Shown here piece by piece: positions 32,729 to 46,579 of a stretch of DNA of 64,000 nucleotides. A program made the translations under genes and the position numbers. Location: NCBI GenBank assembly GCA_018127085.1, contig CM030720.1, positions 372,001-436,000 of the forward strand, written 5' to 3'. The notes beneath the pieces are model-generated. The model was not told the origin of the DNA, did not search any database, and was given only the letters and a program-made list of their open reading frames with translations. This DNA comes from Pneumocystis sp. 'macacae' (lineage: Eukaryota; Ascomycota; Pneumocystomycetes; Pneumocystales; Pneumocystaceae). How positions within the stretch are numbered: position 1 is the first letter of the stretch; the number at the start of each line of letters is the position of its first letter.

Positions 32729-35292
32729 TTAAAAAAGAATAATACGGGACTCATCTTTAAGAAATTGTTTCCGATAATTAATGATTGATTGAGCAACTTT
32801 TGTAGTATCTTGAAAATGTGATGCACGCAAAGCTTGAATAATTGCACGTAAACCTACACGATAATTTTGTTGTTCTTCTTCTGTTTCACCAACAAGCAAT
32901 GAACTCATCTCTACAAGCAGTTGGTCATCTAAAGAATAGTAAATATATAGAAAATTACGATATTGTAAATCATAAGCTATAATTAATAATAAATAATCGT
33001 ACCTGTTTGTCCAATATCTTTAAAATGTAAAAATTTGCATGAATCATCATTGCATACTCCTCCAGCTGTTTCAAAAAAACACAGTTTTTTATTAGGATCA
33101 GAGCGTGTACTATATGTTCGTGAGCGGAATCCACCTTTTACCCATGACAAAAAATAAGGATGAAATCGAAATGCATGAAAGATCCGAAGTGGACTAGAAT
33201 ACTGCTTATACGTAGTAAAATTTTTCTAAGACCAAAACTAAATTTTTTTTCTATACTTCAAAATAGTATCTACCTCATCAGCAATAATATCTTTTGATTC
33301 TTGCGAACTGATGACTACATTTTCCTGAGAATTAACACATAAATTCATCGGAATAGAGTCTTCTTCTTTCTTAGATTCCAAAACTTCAAATGATTCATAT
33401 CTATTAGTTAATGTATTAAAGTTATTATTAGGCTTAATTTCAGTAATGACATCATTGTTTTCCAAGTTTTTAGTAATTTCATCACGATTAATAGAAAGAA
33501 ATGCAGCTCTTTCAAAAGAGTCAAATCCTTTTTCAATATTTCCAATTTTATCTTCACTGCTTGAAAAATTAGAAGTTTTGACCTTTTCATAATTATTTTG
33601 ATTAGACAATAAAGTATTAGTTGATGAAATAGAAATTTCATCTAAACAAAGTAAATATTTAATTAAAATCAAAAATTCAAATACTTTTAGAATTCATAAT
33701 AGTAGTTAAATTTTCAGATATAGAACAAAAACCCGTTAAATCTTTCATTAATATATTTCCTGCATCCGACTTAGACTTATCAATAGAATCAAGGACATCC
33801 CTGTTATCTTTTAATTGCACTTCAATATCAAATTTCGCTTGAAGTAACTTTTGAAATGATAATTCGGCCTCACCAAGCTCATCTTTTAACTTTTGAACTA
33901 ACATTTCTTTTTGAAAAAGCTGTACATTAACTTTTTCCAAATCTTCTTGAAGAGTTTGTTCTTTTTCATAAAATATAGTCTTATTTTCTCCACTATCAAA
34001 ATCTTTGAAAATATCTTTTTCTTGATTATTATTAGATTTAGGCAAATTTCCGTTATCAGAACTTGACGTATTCGAAATCGAAATATAATTGGCATCTTCT
34101 ACTGAACCTGCTTTCTTTTTTCTCGAACTTTCTAATTTAGCAATTATTTCCATCATATGTTTAATTTCTTCTTCTTTTTGTTTTAGTTTTTCAATAGCAT
34201 CTTTTTGTATATCTTCCACTTTTAAAATTTTTTTCGAGTTATTAATAGTATCATCTTTATTAATATTATCGGTATTTTCATCATTCTCATCATCCGAAAA
34301 CTCAATTACAACAGAAGCAGCTAATTTTGAGCCAAATTTTTTTCGTGATACAAAAGCACGTTCATCACTTGAATCTGTAGTTGATACATACTTTCTTTTA
34401 TGAGAAACAGGCACTTTTTTCTGTATACTTTCTGAAACCTGCATCTTTTTATCTATAGAATCCCGAATACTTTGCAAAAAAGCATCAGAATCTACAGATT
34501 GACCTTGTTTTTTAGAAGAATTATCACTTATATTAGATGAATCAGAAAACTTAGTATTATGATTAGCAACACAGGGTTCCTGATGGTTTTTTAAAACTGT
34601 TTTTGTACATTTTTTACCATTGTCCTTTAAATCAGAACACATATTACTTTTTTCGCAAGAATCATCATTTCTTTGAAAGTATTCTGTGTCCGGTAAAGAC
34701 AAACCAGCATCTATAAATATTTTATGAAGAAACTCCTTATTTATTCCCAAATCAACTAAATATTCAAAAGAAATTCCTTGAGAAAATAAAAATTGAACAG
34801 CAAGCTTTCCTTCAAGCTTAATATTCGAACCTAAAAATATAAGATTATTTATTTTGAAAAAACAACAATACTATTTTGTGAAAGAATAAATTGATATAAA
34901 TTTGAATAAAGCCCCGTATTATTTTTCACTCGAGAATATCTTTTCTTATTTATAAAATATGAAAAATATTAATAAAAACTTACTTCTTATAAGGCATTCT
35001 ATTCATATATCCTATTTTTTTCAAAGACGCTTTCATATAATCAATAAATAATCATTATAAACTAAAATCCCTTACATTTTCCAAGATTATTAACATACGT
35101 AGAGCCCCTTTCAGAAACAGGACTATCGCTAATCTCTCCCTCTTCTTTTTCATCTGTATCTTGATAGTCTTTTTTTTTATTTTCAACCGTTTGTTTCGAT
35201 ACATTAGATTCTTTAGAAATATATGTAGAAGACTGCAAAGGATTTTTTCTTTGGCTTAACAAAGCTGCAAGACGAAGCTCATCCAATTCCAT
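32729..35292 (-). CDS. RED1: Red1/ZFC3H1-type zinc-finger scaffold of RNA elimination
   Basis: The C-terminal module is the putative C3H1 zinc-finger domain typical of S. pombe Red1 and human ZFC3H1. It reads SSPLRIFHAFRFHPYFLSW, GGFRSRTYSTRSDPNKKLCF, and the metal ligands C-x7-C-x4-C-x3-H in GGVCNDDSCKFLHFKDI. In fission yeast Red1 links the Mtr4-like helicase Mtl1 and Mmi1 to the nuclear exosome (MTREC/NURS). The N-terminus MELDELRLAALLSQRKNPLQ resembles the short helix of that family. The long middle is low-complexity Ser/Asn/Lys/Glu with coiled-coil stretches (about 33900-34250). It diverges from the myosin gene, 411 nt away. Orthology rests mainly on the C-terminal domain. Confidence 0.82.
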
Positions 35293-35703
35293 AGGAAAAT
35301 ATACTTTTTTAATTTCCCTAACTTTTAATAGCTCTTTCTATATAAAAATAATCTTAATTTAATCCTTTATACGAAAAAATAACTTCAAATTAAAGATATT
35401 AATCAAATAAATATAAAAAAATCCTTCGAAATAATTACTATATTTCTCCTTGGACTATCTAATAGAATACAAACTTTTTCTGATTTCATCATTTTACAAG
35501 ACGTTTGGAATAACTTCGTCGTTTTTAAAAATTGTTTTTTAAACCGAATTACACGTTATTAAATTTTAAAAATTAAATGTTAAAAACATTAAAATAAGTA
35601 GAGAAAATAGCATAAAATATACGTTATTTGAAAACTGAGATTATTTTTTTCTAAAAAAGGTGTTCTTTCATATTTTTTGGTGTTTTTTTGCTTTAAAAAT
35701 TGA
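35293..35703. promoter_or_regulatory. Divergent RED1/MYO2 promoter region
   Basis: 411 AT-rich nt between the two divergent start codons. T-rich runs precede the MYO2 ATG. No specific factor site can be named. Confidence 0.45.
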
Positions 35704-38700
35704 ATGAAAAAAATAAAAGATCTGCTTCAATTCGATGAAAAACTTTCAAAACCTAATATATATTCGGATATTGGGACCATAAATTCAAATATTTATCAAT
35801 CTATGGATTCAAACCTTGAAAATGCAACAGCACAGGCAGAATTTTCGAGCAGAAAATGGGTTTGGGTAAAAGATGTTGAAGAAGCATTTATTAAAGGGTG
35901 GATACTAAAAGAAGAAGGAAATTGCGTTCATGTTAGGTGTTTGGATGATTCAGTACTCTACATTTTTTTGTTTCTCCAAATTAAATTGTTCAGGATCGTA
36001 TAGTCAAAATCAATGATGTAGATAGAGTAAATCCTCCAAAGTTTGATAAAGTTGATGATATGGCGGAATTGACTTACCTTAATGAAGCATCGATTGTTAA
36101 TAATTTGAGTTTAAGATATTCTGACCAATTAATATATGTGAGTTTATATTAAAAACAAGCAATGTAGATATTCATAGTAATAGACATATTCGGGGTTGTT
36201 TTTAGTGGCAGTAAATCCTTATAAACAGCTTCCTATTTATACAGATGATTATATTAATATCTATCGAAATCGTAAGCGAAGAGACTCTAAGCCTCATATA
36301 TATGCCATTACCGATCTTGCATTCCATAATATGCTCGAAATGCGTGAAAATCAATCTATACTTATAACGTTGATTCCTTTTTGTATATTTGAAAATTGCT
36401 TAGTCTATGATTAGTGGAGAATCTGGAGCAGGGAAAACCGAAAATACAAAAAAAGTTATTCAGTATTTAACAGCAGTGGCAACTTCGCAATCAAACAAAC
36501 ATCAATTAAAAAATCTAGAACGACAAATTCTTCAAGCAAATTATATTTTGGAAACATTTGGGAATGCTCAGACTATTCGAAACAATAATTCATCACGTTT
36601 TGTATATTGTTTTACTAACTTATAAAATAATAAATTGTTTTAGGGAAAGTTTATAAGAATAGAATTTAATACTAAGGGACAGATATCTGGTGCTAATATA
36701 GACTGGTATCTTTTGGAAAAATCTAGAGTCATTCAACAAAATACTTTAGAAAGAAATTACCATATATTTTATCAACTTCTTGCAGGTGCATCTAAAGAAT
36801 TAAAAAGTTATAAAAATGGCTAATTTTATTAAATTTCTAATTTTTTTCAATAGAGAAATTATTTCTTGAAGATTCAACCAACGATTTTGTCTTTCTTAAG
36901 AATAGCACTAAATCTATAGACGGTATAGATGATGCTTTTAATTTTTCTCTTTTAAAGGTATTTTTTTTCAATTTAGAGTTAAATCTAATACATAAAGGAA
37001 TCATTTTCTATTATGGAATTCTCAGAAAATGAACAATATAACATTCTTAAATTGATGGCATCTATTCTTCATTTAGGGAATCTTAAAGTTGTTTCAGATA
37101 GATCTGAACAAGCTAAACTTTTAAATCTTGACCAGGCAGAACGTCTATGTCATTTACTTGCTATACCTGTTTCAGATTTTACAAAAGCTTTATTACGTCC
37201 AAAAATAAAAGCAGGAAGAGAATGGGTTACAAATGCAAGAACGTCTCAACAAGTTCTATATTCTTTAGAAGCTTTAGCTAAATCCCTTTATGAAAGAGCA
37301 TTTGGTAACCTTGTTGAAAAAATTAATAATACAATGGATAAAAACTCCACAAAAACGCATTTTATAGGAGTGCTTGATATTGCTGGATTTGAAATCTTTC
37401 AAGTAATAACTATTAAATTTGTCGTAAAATGAATTAAAAGAATGTTTTCTAGTTAAATAGTTTCGAACAACTTTGTATAAATTACACAAATGAAAAATTG
37501 CAGCAATTTTTTAACCATCATATGTTTATTTTAGAACAAGAAGAGTATGCACGAGAAAATATTGATTGGAAGTTTATTGATTTTGGCCATGATTTGCAAC
37601 CGACTATAGATTTGATTGAAAAAACGAACGTAAGTTTAATTTTTACACTTAGTTTTATTAATTTTATAGCCTATTGGAGTATTATCTTGTTTAGATGAAG
37701 AATGCGTTATTCCAAAAGGTACTGATAAAACTTTTACAGAAAAATTAGATTACATATGGAGGGATAAATCACCTAAATATAAACCATCAAAATTTTCGGG
37801 TGAAGCTTTTATTTTAAAACATTATGCTGCAGATGTTGAATATTCTACTACTGGATGGCTTGATAAAAATAAAGATCCTTTAAACGAAAACATTGCACGG
37901 ATTTTAGCATATTCTAACGATAAATATATCGCAAATTTATTCTTAGATTTTTCTGAAGATATGGACTTGTCTCCTAGGAAAACTATAGTTAAAAAAGGTT
38001 TATTTCGTACAGTCGCACAAAGACATAAAGAACAATTAGCATCTTTAATAAAACAGCTTGAATCTACTCAAGCCCATTTTGTTCGTTGTATTTTGCCAAA
38101 TCAATTTAAAAAACCTTTTACTTTTAATTCTGCTCTTGTCTTAGATCAGCTTCGGTGTAACGGTGTTCTTGAAGGCATCAGAATTGCAAGAACAGGCTTT
38201 CCAAATCGATTGTCATTTTCTGAATTTCGACAACGTTATGGGGTTCTTACTCCTTATCTTTCAAATGATTATATAGACGGAAGAAAAGCGGCAAAGTTTA
38301 TGCTTGAAAAATTAGATATAGATATATCTAATTACAGAATTGGTCTTTCAAAAGTATTTTTTAAAGCAGGGATTGTAAGGATATATAGTTATTATTCTTG
38401 TTACTTATTTTATAGCTTGCAGAACTTGAAGATCGCAGAGATTTCTGCCTACAAAATATTTTTATTCAGTTTCAAGCAATTTCTAGAGGTTATATTCAAA
38501 GGAAAATCATTTCTAAAAAATTTTTTAGATATAATGCAACATGTATTATTCAAAAAAATTTAATAATATATTTAGATTTATGTCGGTCGCCATGGTGGAA
38601 ACTTTTTTTTAAAATGAAACCTCTCTTAAATGCTACATTTATAGATGATCAATTACGTAAAAAGAATGAAGAAATTGATAATCTTTCAAAAATAATTGAA

Positions 38701-41700
38701 AATGAGGTATTCTTTAAAAGAAGATTAATTAATATTTTAAAACAATAGGCTTTGACAAAAAAAAAGCTTTTGTTGGAAAAGCAAACAGCAGAAGAACAAA
38801 TATTAAAACTTGAAGAAGCTCTTCAAAATGAACGTGTTCTTGCTCTTGACAAAGAAGAAATACTGAAGCGAACTCAAGAAAGAGAAGCCAAACTTTCTGA
38901 ACAGTTAGCCAGTGCAATTGAAGATCTTGATCGCCTTGAAATGCAGTGTGATGACTTATTAGCAGTTAAAAGAAAACTCGACATTCAAGCTGAAAAATGG
39001 AGGGTTGAATTGCAGAATGGTAGTGTTTTAATTTCAAAATTAGAAGAAGAAAAACACAATTTAATAAATCATATACGAGAATTAGAAGCTAAAAATAACA
39101 TTCTTTCCAAAAACTGCTTATCTTCCAGTAATGTTGAAGAATAGTTTGTTTTCATATTTTATTTAGCTGATACTAAATGTTTGAAGTGAATCTCGTATTA
39201 AGTGTTTAGAAGCTTCTTTGTCAGAAAAAGACTTGAAAATTTCACAATTTAATAAAAAGATGGAAGATAAAACTTTAAAAATTGAGGAAACTTTTAAAGA
39301 AAAAGTATACTATTTCAATTATTATTCTTATTAACTCTACTAGCTCAAAAATTACGAGTTCTTTCAAGAACAAGAAAAAAAGTATAAAAAAGAAAATGAG
39401 AAACTGTCTATTCAACTTAATGAAATGTCAACTAATACTATTAGTCTTGAAACATTTATACAGAAAAAGGTTTTTTTTCTATAATAATTTCAATTATTTT
39501 AAATATCTTAGGAATCTGAAATAATTCATTTACGTGATGATATTTCAAAATTAATTTCAGAAAAAGATCAATTAAAACAAGAATTAATGACTTCATCTAT
39601 CAAAAATGATACATTTAAATCCGAAATAGTAAATCTTACTAAAGAAATACAAGAATTGAAAATAGCAAAACAAAAGGCTGAAAACGATGTTCTTGAAACA
39701 CAAAATGTATTACATAAAAAAATGTCTCAAGATGCAAAAACTAATAATATTAAAAATATGCTTGAAAGGCAGCTTTTAGAATTAAAAAAAGAATTAGAAT
39801 CCGTACATGAAGAACTCGGACTTGAACGACAAAATAATATTGATTACATAGAAAAAAGCAGTAATGAAATCGCAAAATTAAAACTCGATAATCAAAATCT
39901 TTTTAGATATAAAGAAAAAACAGATGAAGAATTTCAAAAATTAAAACAGAGTTTTCAAAAAATTTCCGAAGAATATTTAGAATCCGAGAAAACTAAAAAA
40001 TCTATCATGAATGAAGTGACTCTTCTTAGAAAAAGAGCACTTGACGCTGAATCGGCGCAAAATGAAATCGAAAAAAACAGAATTAGTCTGAATCAGCAAC
40101 TTGTAGACATTACTTCAAAAGCTAATATAGCTATAAGTAACCTTGAAGATTCAAATAATGCCAAAACAAAACTTATTTCAGATATTTCCCTTTTAAAATT
40201 AAAAATCGAAGACCTTGAATCCGAAAAAACTAATCTTCAAAGATCTTTAAAATATTCTGAACAAGAAGTCCAAAATCTTACTTCTTGTATTGACATTGAG
40301 CGAAAAAATAGGCTTCAAATAGAAAAAAATTTAACAACATCTAATTCAGAACTTCTAAAGCTTCAAACTCATATTGTGGATATAGTAAATGAAAAACTTC
40401 AAGATATTAAAAAAGAAAAAAGTTCTATTGAGTCAGAAGTTAAATTATGGAAATCCAAATATGAAGATAATGTTGCTTTTATAGAAGAGTTGCAAAAACA
40501 GAAACAGAGGATTATTATGGAAGCAGAAGACCTTGTAAACTCTTTTTTCTATTTACTTTTACATAACTGACTCTTTTAAAAGGAACATGAATTGGAGCGA
40601 GAACATCAAATATCTAAGTCTGCGGAAAAAATGGTAACCAATTTAAAAGTAGGAATACTATTTAAATATATTGGATTACTAAGTATCTTTTCTAGCTTCA
40701 ATTGAATGAAATCAAAACATCTCTTCAATTAGAAAAACAACAATCTATAATTAATCATAACAACTCAATCAAATTTCAAAAAAGATTTCAAGAAGCACAC
40801 AAAGAAATTTTAGAATGTAGAAAACAACTTTTATTCTTTCAAGAGACATTAAAGTCTAATAAAGAAATATCTCCTAATAATAAGTCTGATATTGATACTC
40901 AAAAACTAGCTAAATTAGCTAAACAACTGGATAAAGTGCAAAACGCATTAATGGTATCAGAAGAAAGCAAAGCCTTAATTGAAAAGCAATTTGGTGAAAC
41001 AAGAAAACACTGGAATAATGAGCTTTCTGCTCAAGAAGCAAAATACATGGAGTCTCATCAAACTTTACTAAATGAGTTATCACAGCCTATTATAATACCC
41101 TCATATCAACCAATACATCTATCTTCAATTTTTCAAAAAGAGTCCAAGAATATTTTTACCTCATCTAAAATTGAAACTATTAAAACAGATAAATTAATTA
41201 AAGAATCTGAGACATGTACTCGTATGAATGATGGTAAAGAAAATGAGGAGCCTTTTTATTTAGATAAAAAAACAATACAGCTTTTAGAAAATGAAGTTGA
41301 GTCTCTTGAAATACGCCTAGATATGTCCGAAAAACAGAAGAAACAGTTAGAAACAAAATTAGAGTTTTGCCAATCAACTCAAAAATTAAATGGTAGTTTA
41401 GATATAAAAAGACTTAAAAGAGAAAATGATAGACTGCATGAATTACTAGATGATAATAATGATCAGCTAATCGCTTTAGAAAAAATACAAAAAAATGGTA
41501 TAATGACAATTAGAGATTTTCAATCAAAATCCTTAGAAGAACTTGAAGAAAGTTTTAATTCTATCGCCGAATCTAGAAAATCTTTGTTATTAGAACAAAA
41601 AGAAACTTTAGTAGAATTAGAATCTGCTCGCAAAGAATTAGAACAACTAAAGAAGTATCAATCAGATTTGCAGCATGAATATTATCTTCTTCAAAAAAAA

Positions 41701-43500
41701 CTTAAGGAATATGAGTTTTCGAACGAAAATCAAGACCATCTTGAACTTGTTCGTGAATTAGCAGAAATGCAAATGCGTTTTGAAATAGAAAATCAACGTT
41801 CTACTGAGCTTTCTGAAAGTCTAACATTATATAAAAATAGAGCGGAAGAATACTTTAATAAATTAGAAACAGCAGAAATAAATGTAATCAAAGCATCTAG
41901 ATCAGAAACATTTGCCCGTAGTCAACTGAAGGATGCTGAAGAAACGATTTCTAAAATGCTAGGAGAAAGAAAAGAAATGGAAGAGCATTTTGACTTATTA
42001 CAAAAACAAATTCGAGAACTTGAAGCTAAGGTATATTAATCTGAAATGATTGAATCTAATTTTATTAGATTGAAGATGGCTCTGTTGAAATATTAGAAAC
42101 AAATATGTCCCGACAAAGACTAGAACAGGAACTTGAAATTTATAAAGGGAGAAGGCAGAAAGAACTTGAAGATAGGGAATATTTTTTAGAACAGACCCGT
42201 AAAAAATATCAACGAGAACTTTCTGGTATTTCTAATGAACTTCAAATTGAAAGGGAAAACTCTATACAAGTTCTTAGTGAAAATAAGTATTTTTTATTTT
42301 AATTATATTTTTATTATTAATTATAAAAGACAGCTTCGCGAAACTCTTGAAAAATTACAATTAAATTGGGATACAGAAGTATTAAATAATTCTTCATGGG
42401 AGAGAGAAAAAACTAGACTTGAAAGTTCTGTTCAAGATTTAACAAAAGCATATCAAGAAGCTATAGATGTGCAGCAAGAGACTCAAGAACAGGTTGTTTC
42501 TCTTTTTTCACAAATAAGAACTATGAGGATTTCTATGGACGAATTAGAGGTTGAAAAAAGTCAACTTCAGAAAGATAAAAAGGCATTAGAATTAAAGATA
42601 AGTGAAATTTCATCACAATTGAATGTAGTAGAAAAAAATCAAGGGATATCAGATAGAACTGGTTCTATAAAAGATGTTAGCTTGTTAAAAGCAGCAATTG
42701 CTGAAAAAGAAAATATGATAAATTTAGCATTAGAAAAAATGAAAAGAGCTGAAAATTTGGCACATGAAGTCCAAAAAGAAATAGCTATAGAAAGAGAAAC
42801 TAATATGAAATTGCATGAGGAGAAAGTATTTTCTTAAACTAAACTATAATGGATTTATTAATATATATTTAGGCTCTATTAGAAAAAGAGAAAATGTCAT
42901 TACAGATAAAACTTGTAGATATGGAGACTAAATTATATTCTTTAAATGATGAAAATGAAGGTTTCCTTTTAAAAAAAATAAAAGAAGTTAAACAATTATT
43001 AGTGTATATAAAAACTAACTTTAGTAGTTAGAGGATGAATTATCTGAAAGAAATTCAATGTTAAATAAGGAAAATAAAACAATGCGTTTTAATGATCGCT
43101 CGATCAAAGATTTACAATATGAATTATCTCAGCGCGATAAGACCAAAGAAAGACTTGAAAACGAATTAGTTAAGAGTAACGAAAAAATTCAAAAATTAAA
43201 AAAAATAGTAGATGAATTACAATCATCAGAATCTACAAGTCAATTGGCGGCACGTCGTGCAGAAAGAGAAGCTAGAGACGAAAGAGAAAAGTCATTAAGG
43301 TATTATTTGATTTTCTTGTCTAAAAATAACTTAAATTGCAAAGACTAGAAAAAGAACTTGAAAAAGCAAAATCAAGAATTGAATCAGCGTCACTAATAAA
43401 TAAAAATAGTACTATAAAATCATTAAATAGCTTAAGCTCTAAATCTAGCCCATCTCGTTCTGATACAAATAATACTCGTTCAGTTGAAAGTATTCTATAA
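35704..43500 (+). CDS. MYO2: Conventional myosin-II heavy chain
   Basis: This is the motor of the contractile actin ring. The N-terminal SH3-like fold has [19 protein letters not shown]. The motor domain follows: [34 protein letters not shown], and the P-loop TGESGAGKT, rebuilt across a 45-48 nt intron. Then come switch-[17 protein letters not shown] (switch II), and [20 protein letters not shown] at the converter side. A single IQ-like segment ([14 protein letters not shown]) is followed by about 1,400 residues of nearly uninterrupted heptad coiled coil with short Pro-containing breaks (e.g. 41080-41110). It ends [15 protein letters not shown] with TAA at 43498-43500. More than a dozen small introns interrupt it. 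Size is nearer S. pombe Myp2 or filamentous-fungus MyoB than the shorter Myo2. Confidence 0.95.
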
Positions 43501-43792
43501 AAACGGCGTTTTGTTTTATTAAAAAATGGATATAAAAAATCATCATTCTGTATCTATTTTCACTGATTATACCATACTAACTACAACATCAATACTTTAT
43601 TGCTTACACCTTTCTGTTATATAGTCAAAACTTTAATAAAAAGCTTGAATTGATATTTAAGTATAAATTTCTAATATATGTTGTAATTTCTAATTTTAAT
43701 TAGTTATACTGCTGAAAACTAGATAAATATAAACCTAACAAAACCGGGTATTTTGTATAATATATATTTTAGTAAATATTTAAAATCATTTT

Positions 43793-45327
43793 TTATAAAT
43801 TTTTATCCTTATAGCTCCCATATTTTTCTTCCCACTCTAATAATTGTTTAGTTAAATTATCCATCATTTCAAGACTATCAAAATTATAATGAAATATATC
43901 ACTATTGATTATTTTTGCATCAGAAGGGTTTTCGATTACATTATTTTTATATTGAGACAGATTCATCATTTTTTTCTTATCTAAATTCCCTGGAAGATTT
44001 TCTTTTTTATCTGTAATTTCTTTATCTATCTTTTGCAATAATGGGACAAATAACTTTTTCCTATATTCTTCATCGGATGCCATTTCTAATTGTGTTCGGC
44101 CTATATATTCAAGAATTGCTGCAACACGTTTTTTCATTTCTGTCATAGTTATTTTTGCTTGAGGAATCCGCGGACGAGATGGCTTATCAATGGTATTTAA
44201 TGTATTTGAAAAAGTCTGTTCTAAATCTTTTTGAAATAATGTATGACGGGTATCATGCTGATGCCGTACATTAGATGATGTTTTTTTTGATTTTGTTTTA
44301 GAACGAAGTTTTTGATCAATATCGACTGACCGGTTTGTACTATTCTGTGTATTTGCTTTTGATAATACTTGTTTTGATTTAGAAGAATTTGTTGTAAGAT
44401 CTAAATTACTATCTAAAACTAATAAAATATTAAAAATTATTTTAAAAATAAAAATACTACTTTTATTTTTTTTTTCATTTGCTTTATTTTTATTTTTTTC
44501 ATTTTGGCGTCCTTTTACCAAGGCATTACGTATATCAATCCCGGTATTTGCTTCTCTTTTTCGCTTTTTCACAATTGTTGTAGATTGCTCTTCCTCTGAA
44601 TCATTACACTGGGTATCCAATAATGTTTGTGGAGAAACGGATAATGTTCGAATTCGTTTTGCTTTACAATTACTACGCACTATAAGAAACGCTTATTTTC
44701 ATAAGAAAATACATAGATAATTCTGGAAGATCTGAATTTCTTCGTCTTTTTCCTTTTTTTGGTAGTTCTTTTTCAATAGTTGTAATTGGTTCTGAAGACG
44801 CCTTTTCTACTGTTTTTCCAAGAAACACAGGCAATTGCGTCTCATACGTGGTATCCTTAGAATTTACAATCCATCGCTTTTTAGAAGAAAAATAGCGCAA
44901 TCCCGAAACAGGCTGTGCATGTCCTTCTAACGAAGTATATTTTGAAGATGGTAAACTCCCATTATTAGCCAAAACCCTCATATCGAGAACACAATGCCTA
45001 CGCTTTCTGTTTGTATGTAATATGATGCAAATCAGGACGACATATTTCACAATAATAAATATCTGGAATATCCTTTTCATCTGTAAAACCCACACAAAAT
45101 CCATGCTATTAAAATTTTCATCAGTATTTCCAAAATAACTACTACACACTTACCTGCCACACCAAACAATGATCACATTGTATATATAAGCTTCCTGAGT
45201 CTATTTCTTCACTTTGAACATCTTGAAGTCCACAAACACACCGCGTAGTTTCCTCTATTGATTGTCCTTCTCGATCTGCCATAAGAGTTACCTGAAACTC
45301 CGGCAGTGCACGATGAAACATTGTCAT
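43793..45327 (-). CDS. CTI6: PHD-finger protein, Cti6 type (Rpd3L complex)
   Basis: The PHD finger near the N-terminus starts CVCGLQDVQSEE and continues YIQCDHCLVWQ-HGFCVGF and YYCEICRPD. It is split by a 40-50 nt intron after WQ and keeps all zinc ligands. Such fingers read methylated H3K4 and tie Cti6 to the Rpd3 deacetylase. A long basic Ser/Lys-rich region follows. The C-terminal helix MKKRVAAILEYIGRTQLEMA matches the conserved fungal Cti6 end block. Further introns restore frame, e.g. PELS joined to INCKAKRIR. A 48-nt GT-AG segment (44413-44460) is stop-free and in frame, so it may be an intron or retained. The ATG used is at 45327; another lies two codons later. Confidence 0.85.
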
Positions 45328-46579
45328 GTGTTTTCCTTAAGACATCAGCAATATACCATATTTACACTCAATTACAGACTCTTCCCTTCCCGAATTCTGC
45401 CTGTAAACCTACTCAAATTCTCTTGGCCTCTTTAATGAAATCAACGGAGAAAGTTATCTTTTTTATAGTAAAACAGAACGTTCTCGACGATAAAAATATC
45501 AACGTCTTAAATTTGAAAACGCATTAGACTCCAATTAGATAGAAAAGAGATAAAAAGAATATATATATGTTATTATTCTTATATATGAGTATATACAGAG
45601 TTAGTATTTTTTTTCCATAATTTTATGTTAAATATTAATAAAGACAGATCAATAGTACTAATACTAAAACATATAAAAATAAATAAAAAATATAACATAT
45701 CTATATAAAAAGTATTTTTATTAATTAAATATTGTTTTTTTTTTTGATCGCCTTTTTTTAGGAAAAAAAGCTCTTTAAAGTGAATGATTTTTCCATATAG
45801 TCATTATGAAGAGAGTTTCAACAAATTAAATTAAATATTACACTATACTTATTACATAGAGTATATAATATTTAAAAATATGTGGAAGAACTATTTACTA
45901 TATAAATAAGGACTTTTTATAGTTAAAAGACAGTATCAAATATTTGCAATAAAGAATATATAGAGAATGAATAAGCTGATCTCTACAATAACGTACAATA
46001 ACTACAATAATTACAATATTAGCATTAGGAGAATATTACTATAAAATTGAGTTAAATTTATAGCAGAAAGGCGTAAAAGACAAAAATATCACATACCAAA
46101 TACATCATCGTCTAGGCACTAAAGAACGAAATTAAAAATAAACAGAAATAAATTAACACTTCAATAAAGTTTTTAAGATAAAAATATAAGATGATGCATA
46201 ATATATTTTTTCTTTATTCAAAAAAAAATAGATAAAATAAAAAAGCATATCTTATCAATTTACTATTTTTCAATTAATATAAGACCTATATAAGGATGGT
46301 TTTCCATTTAAGAGATAAATATAGATGTCGATTAAAGATTGCTATTAAATAAATAGTACTATGTTTTCGCTTTTTTTTTTTTATACTTTTTTTTTTAAAA
46401 ATCTAAAGTTCATTAAATGCGGGTTTCGATGATTTAAATTAAAAAGACTTCTCTTATAACCCGTCCTTTATTCTTAAATAAAAGAATCAGAAATAAGATA
46501 CTGAAGGGGCTTATACACGCAAAGATTTTGTTGTTTGAACTAGTTTTATATAATAGCTTGAAGAATAAGTACTTTTTTT
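45328..46579. promoter_or_regulatory. 1.25-kb divergent CTI6/DEF1 intergenic region
   Basis: AT-rich. It has long poly(dA:dT) tracts near 45730 and at 46373-46400, where two T runs of more than ten are separated by ATAC, about 200 nt before DEF1. Such tracts exclude nucleosomes in yeast promoters. I see no coding frame and no convincing RNA gene. Confidence 0.45.

Noticed and set aside
34089..34403. Plus-strand Ser/Ile-rich open stretch opposite RED1
   Set aside because: Antisense of low-complexity Lys/Asp/Ser codons; no start context, no recognisable protein.
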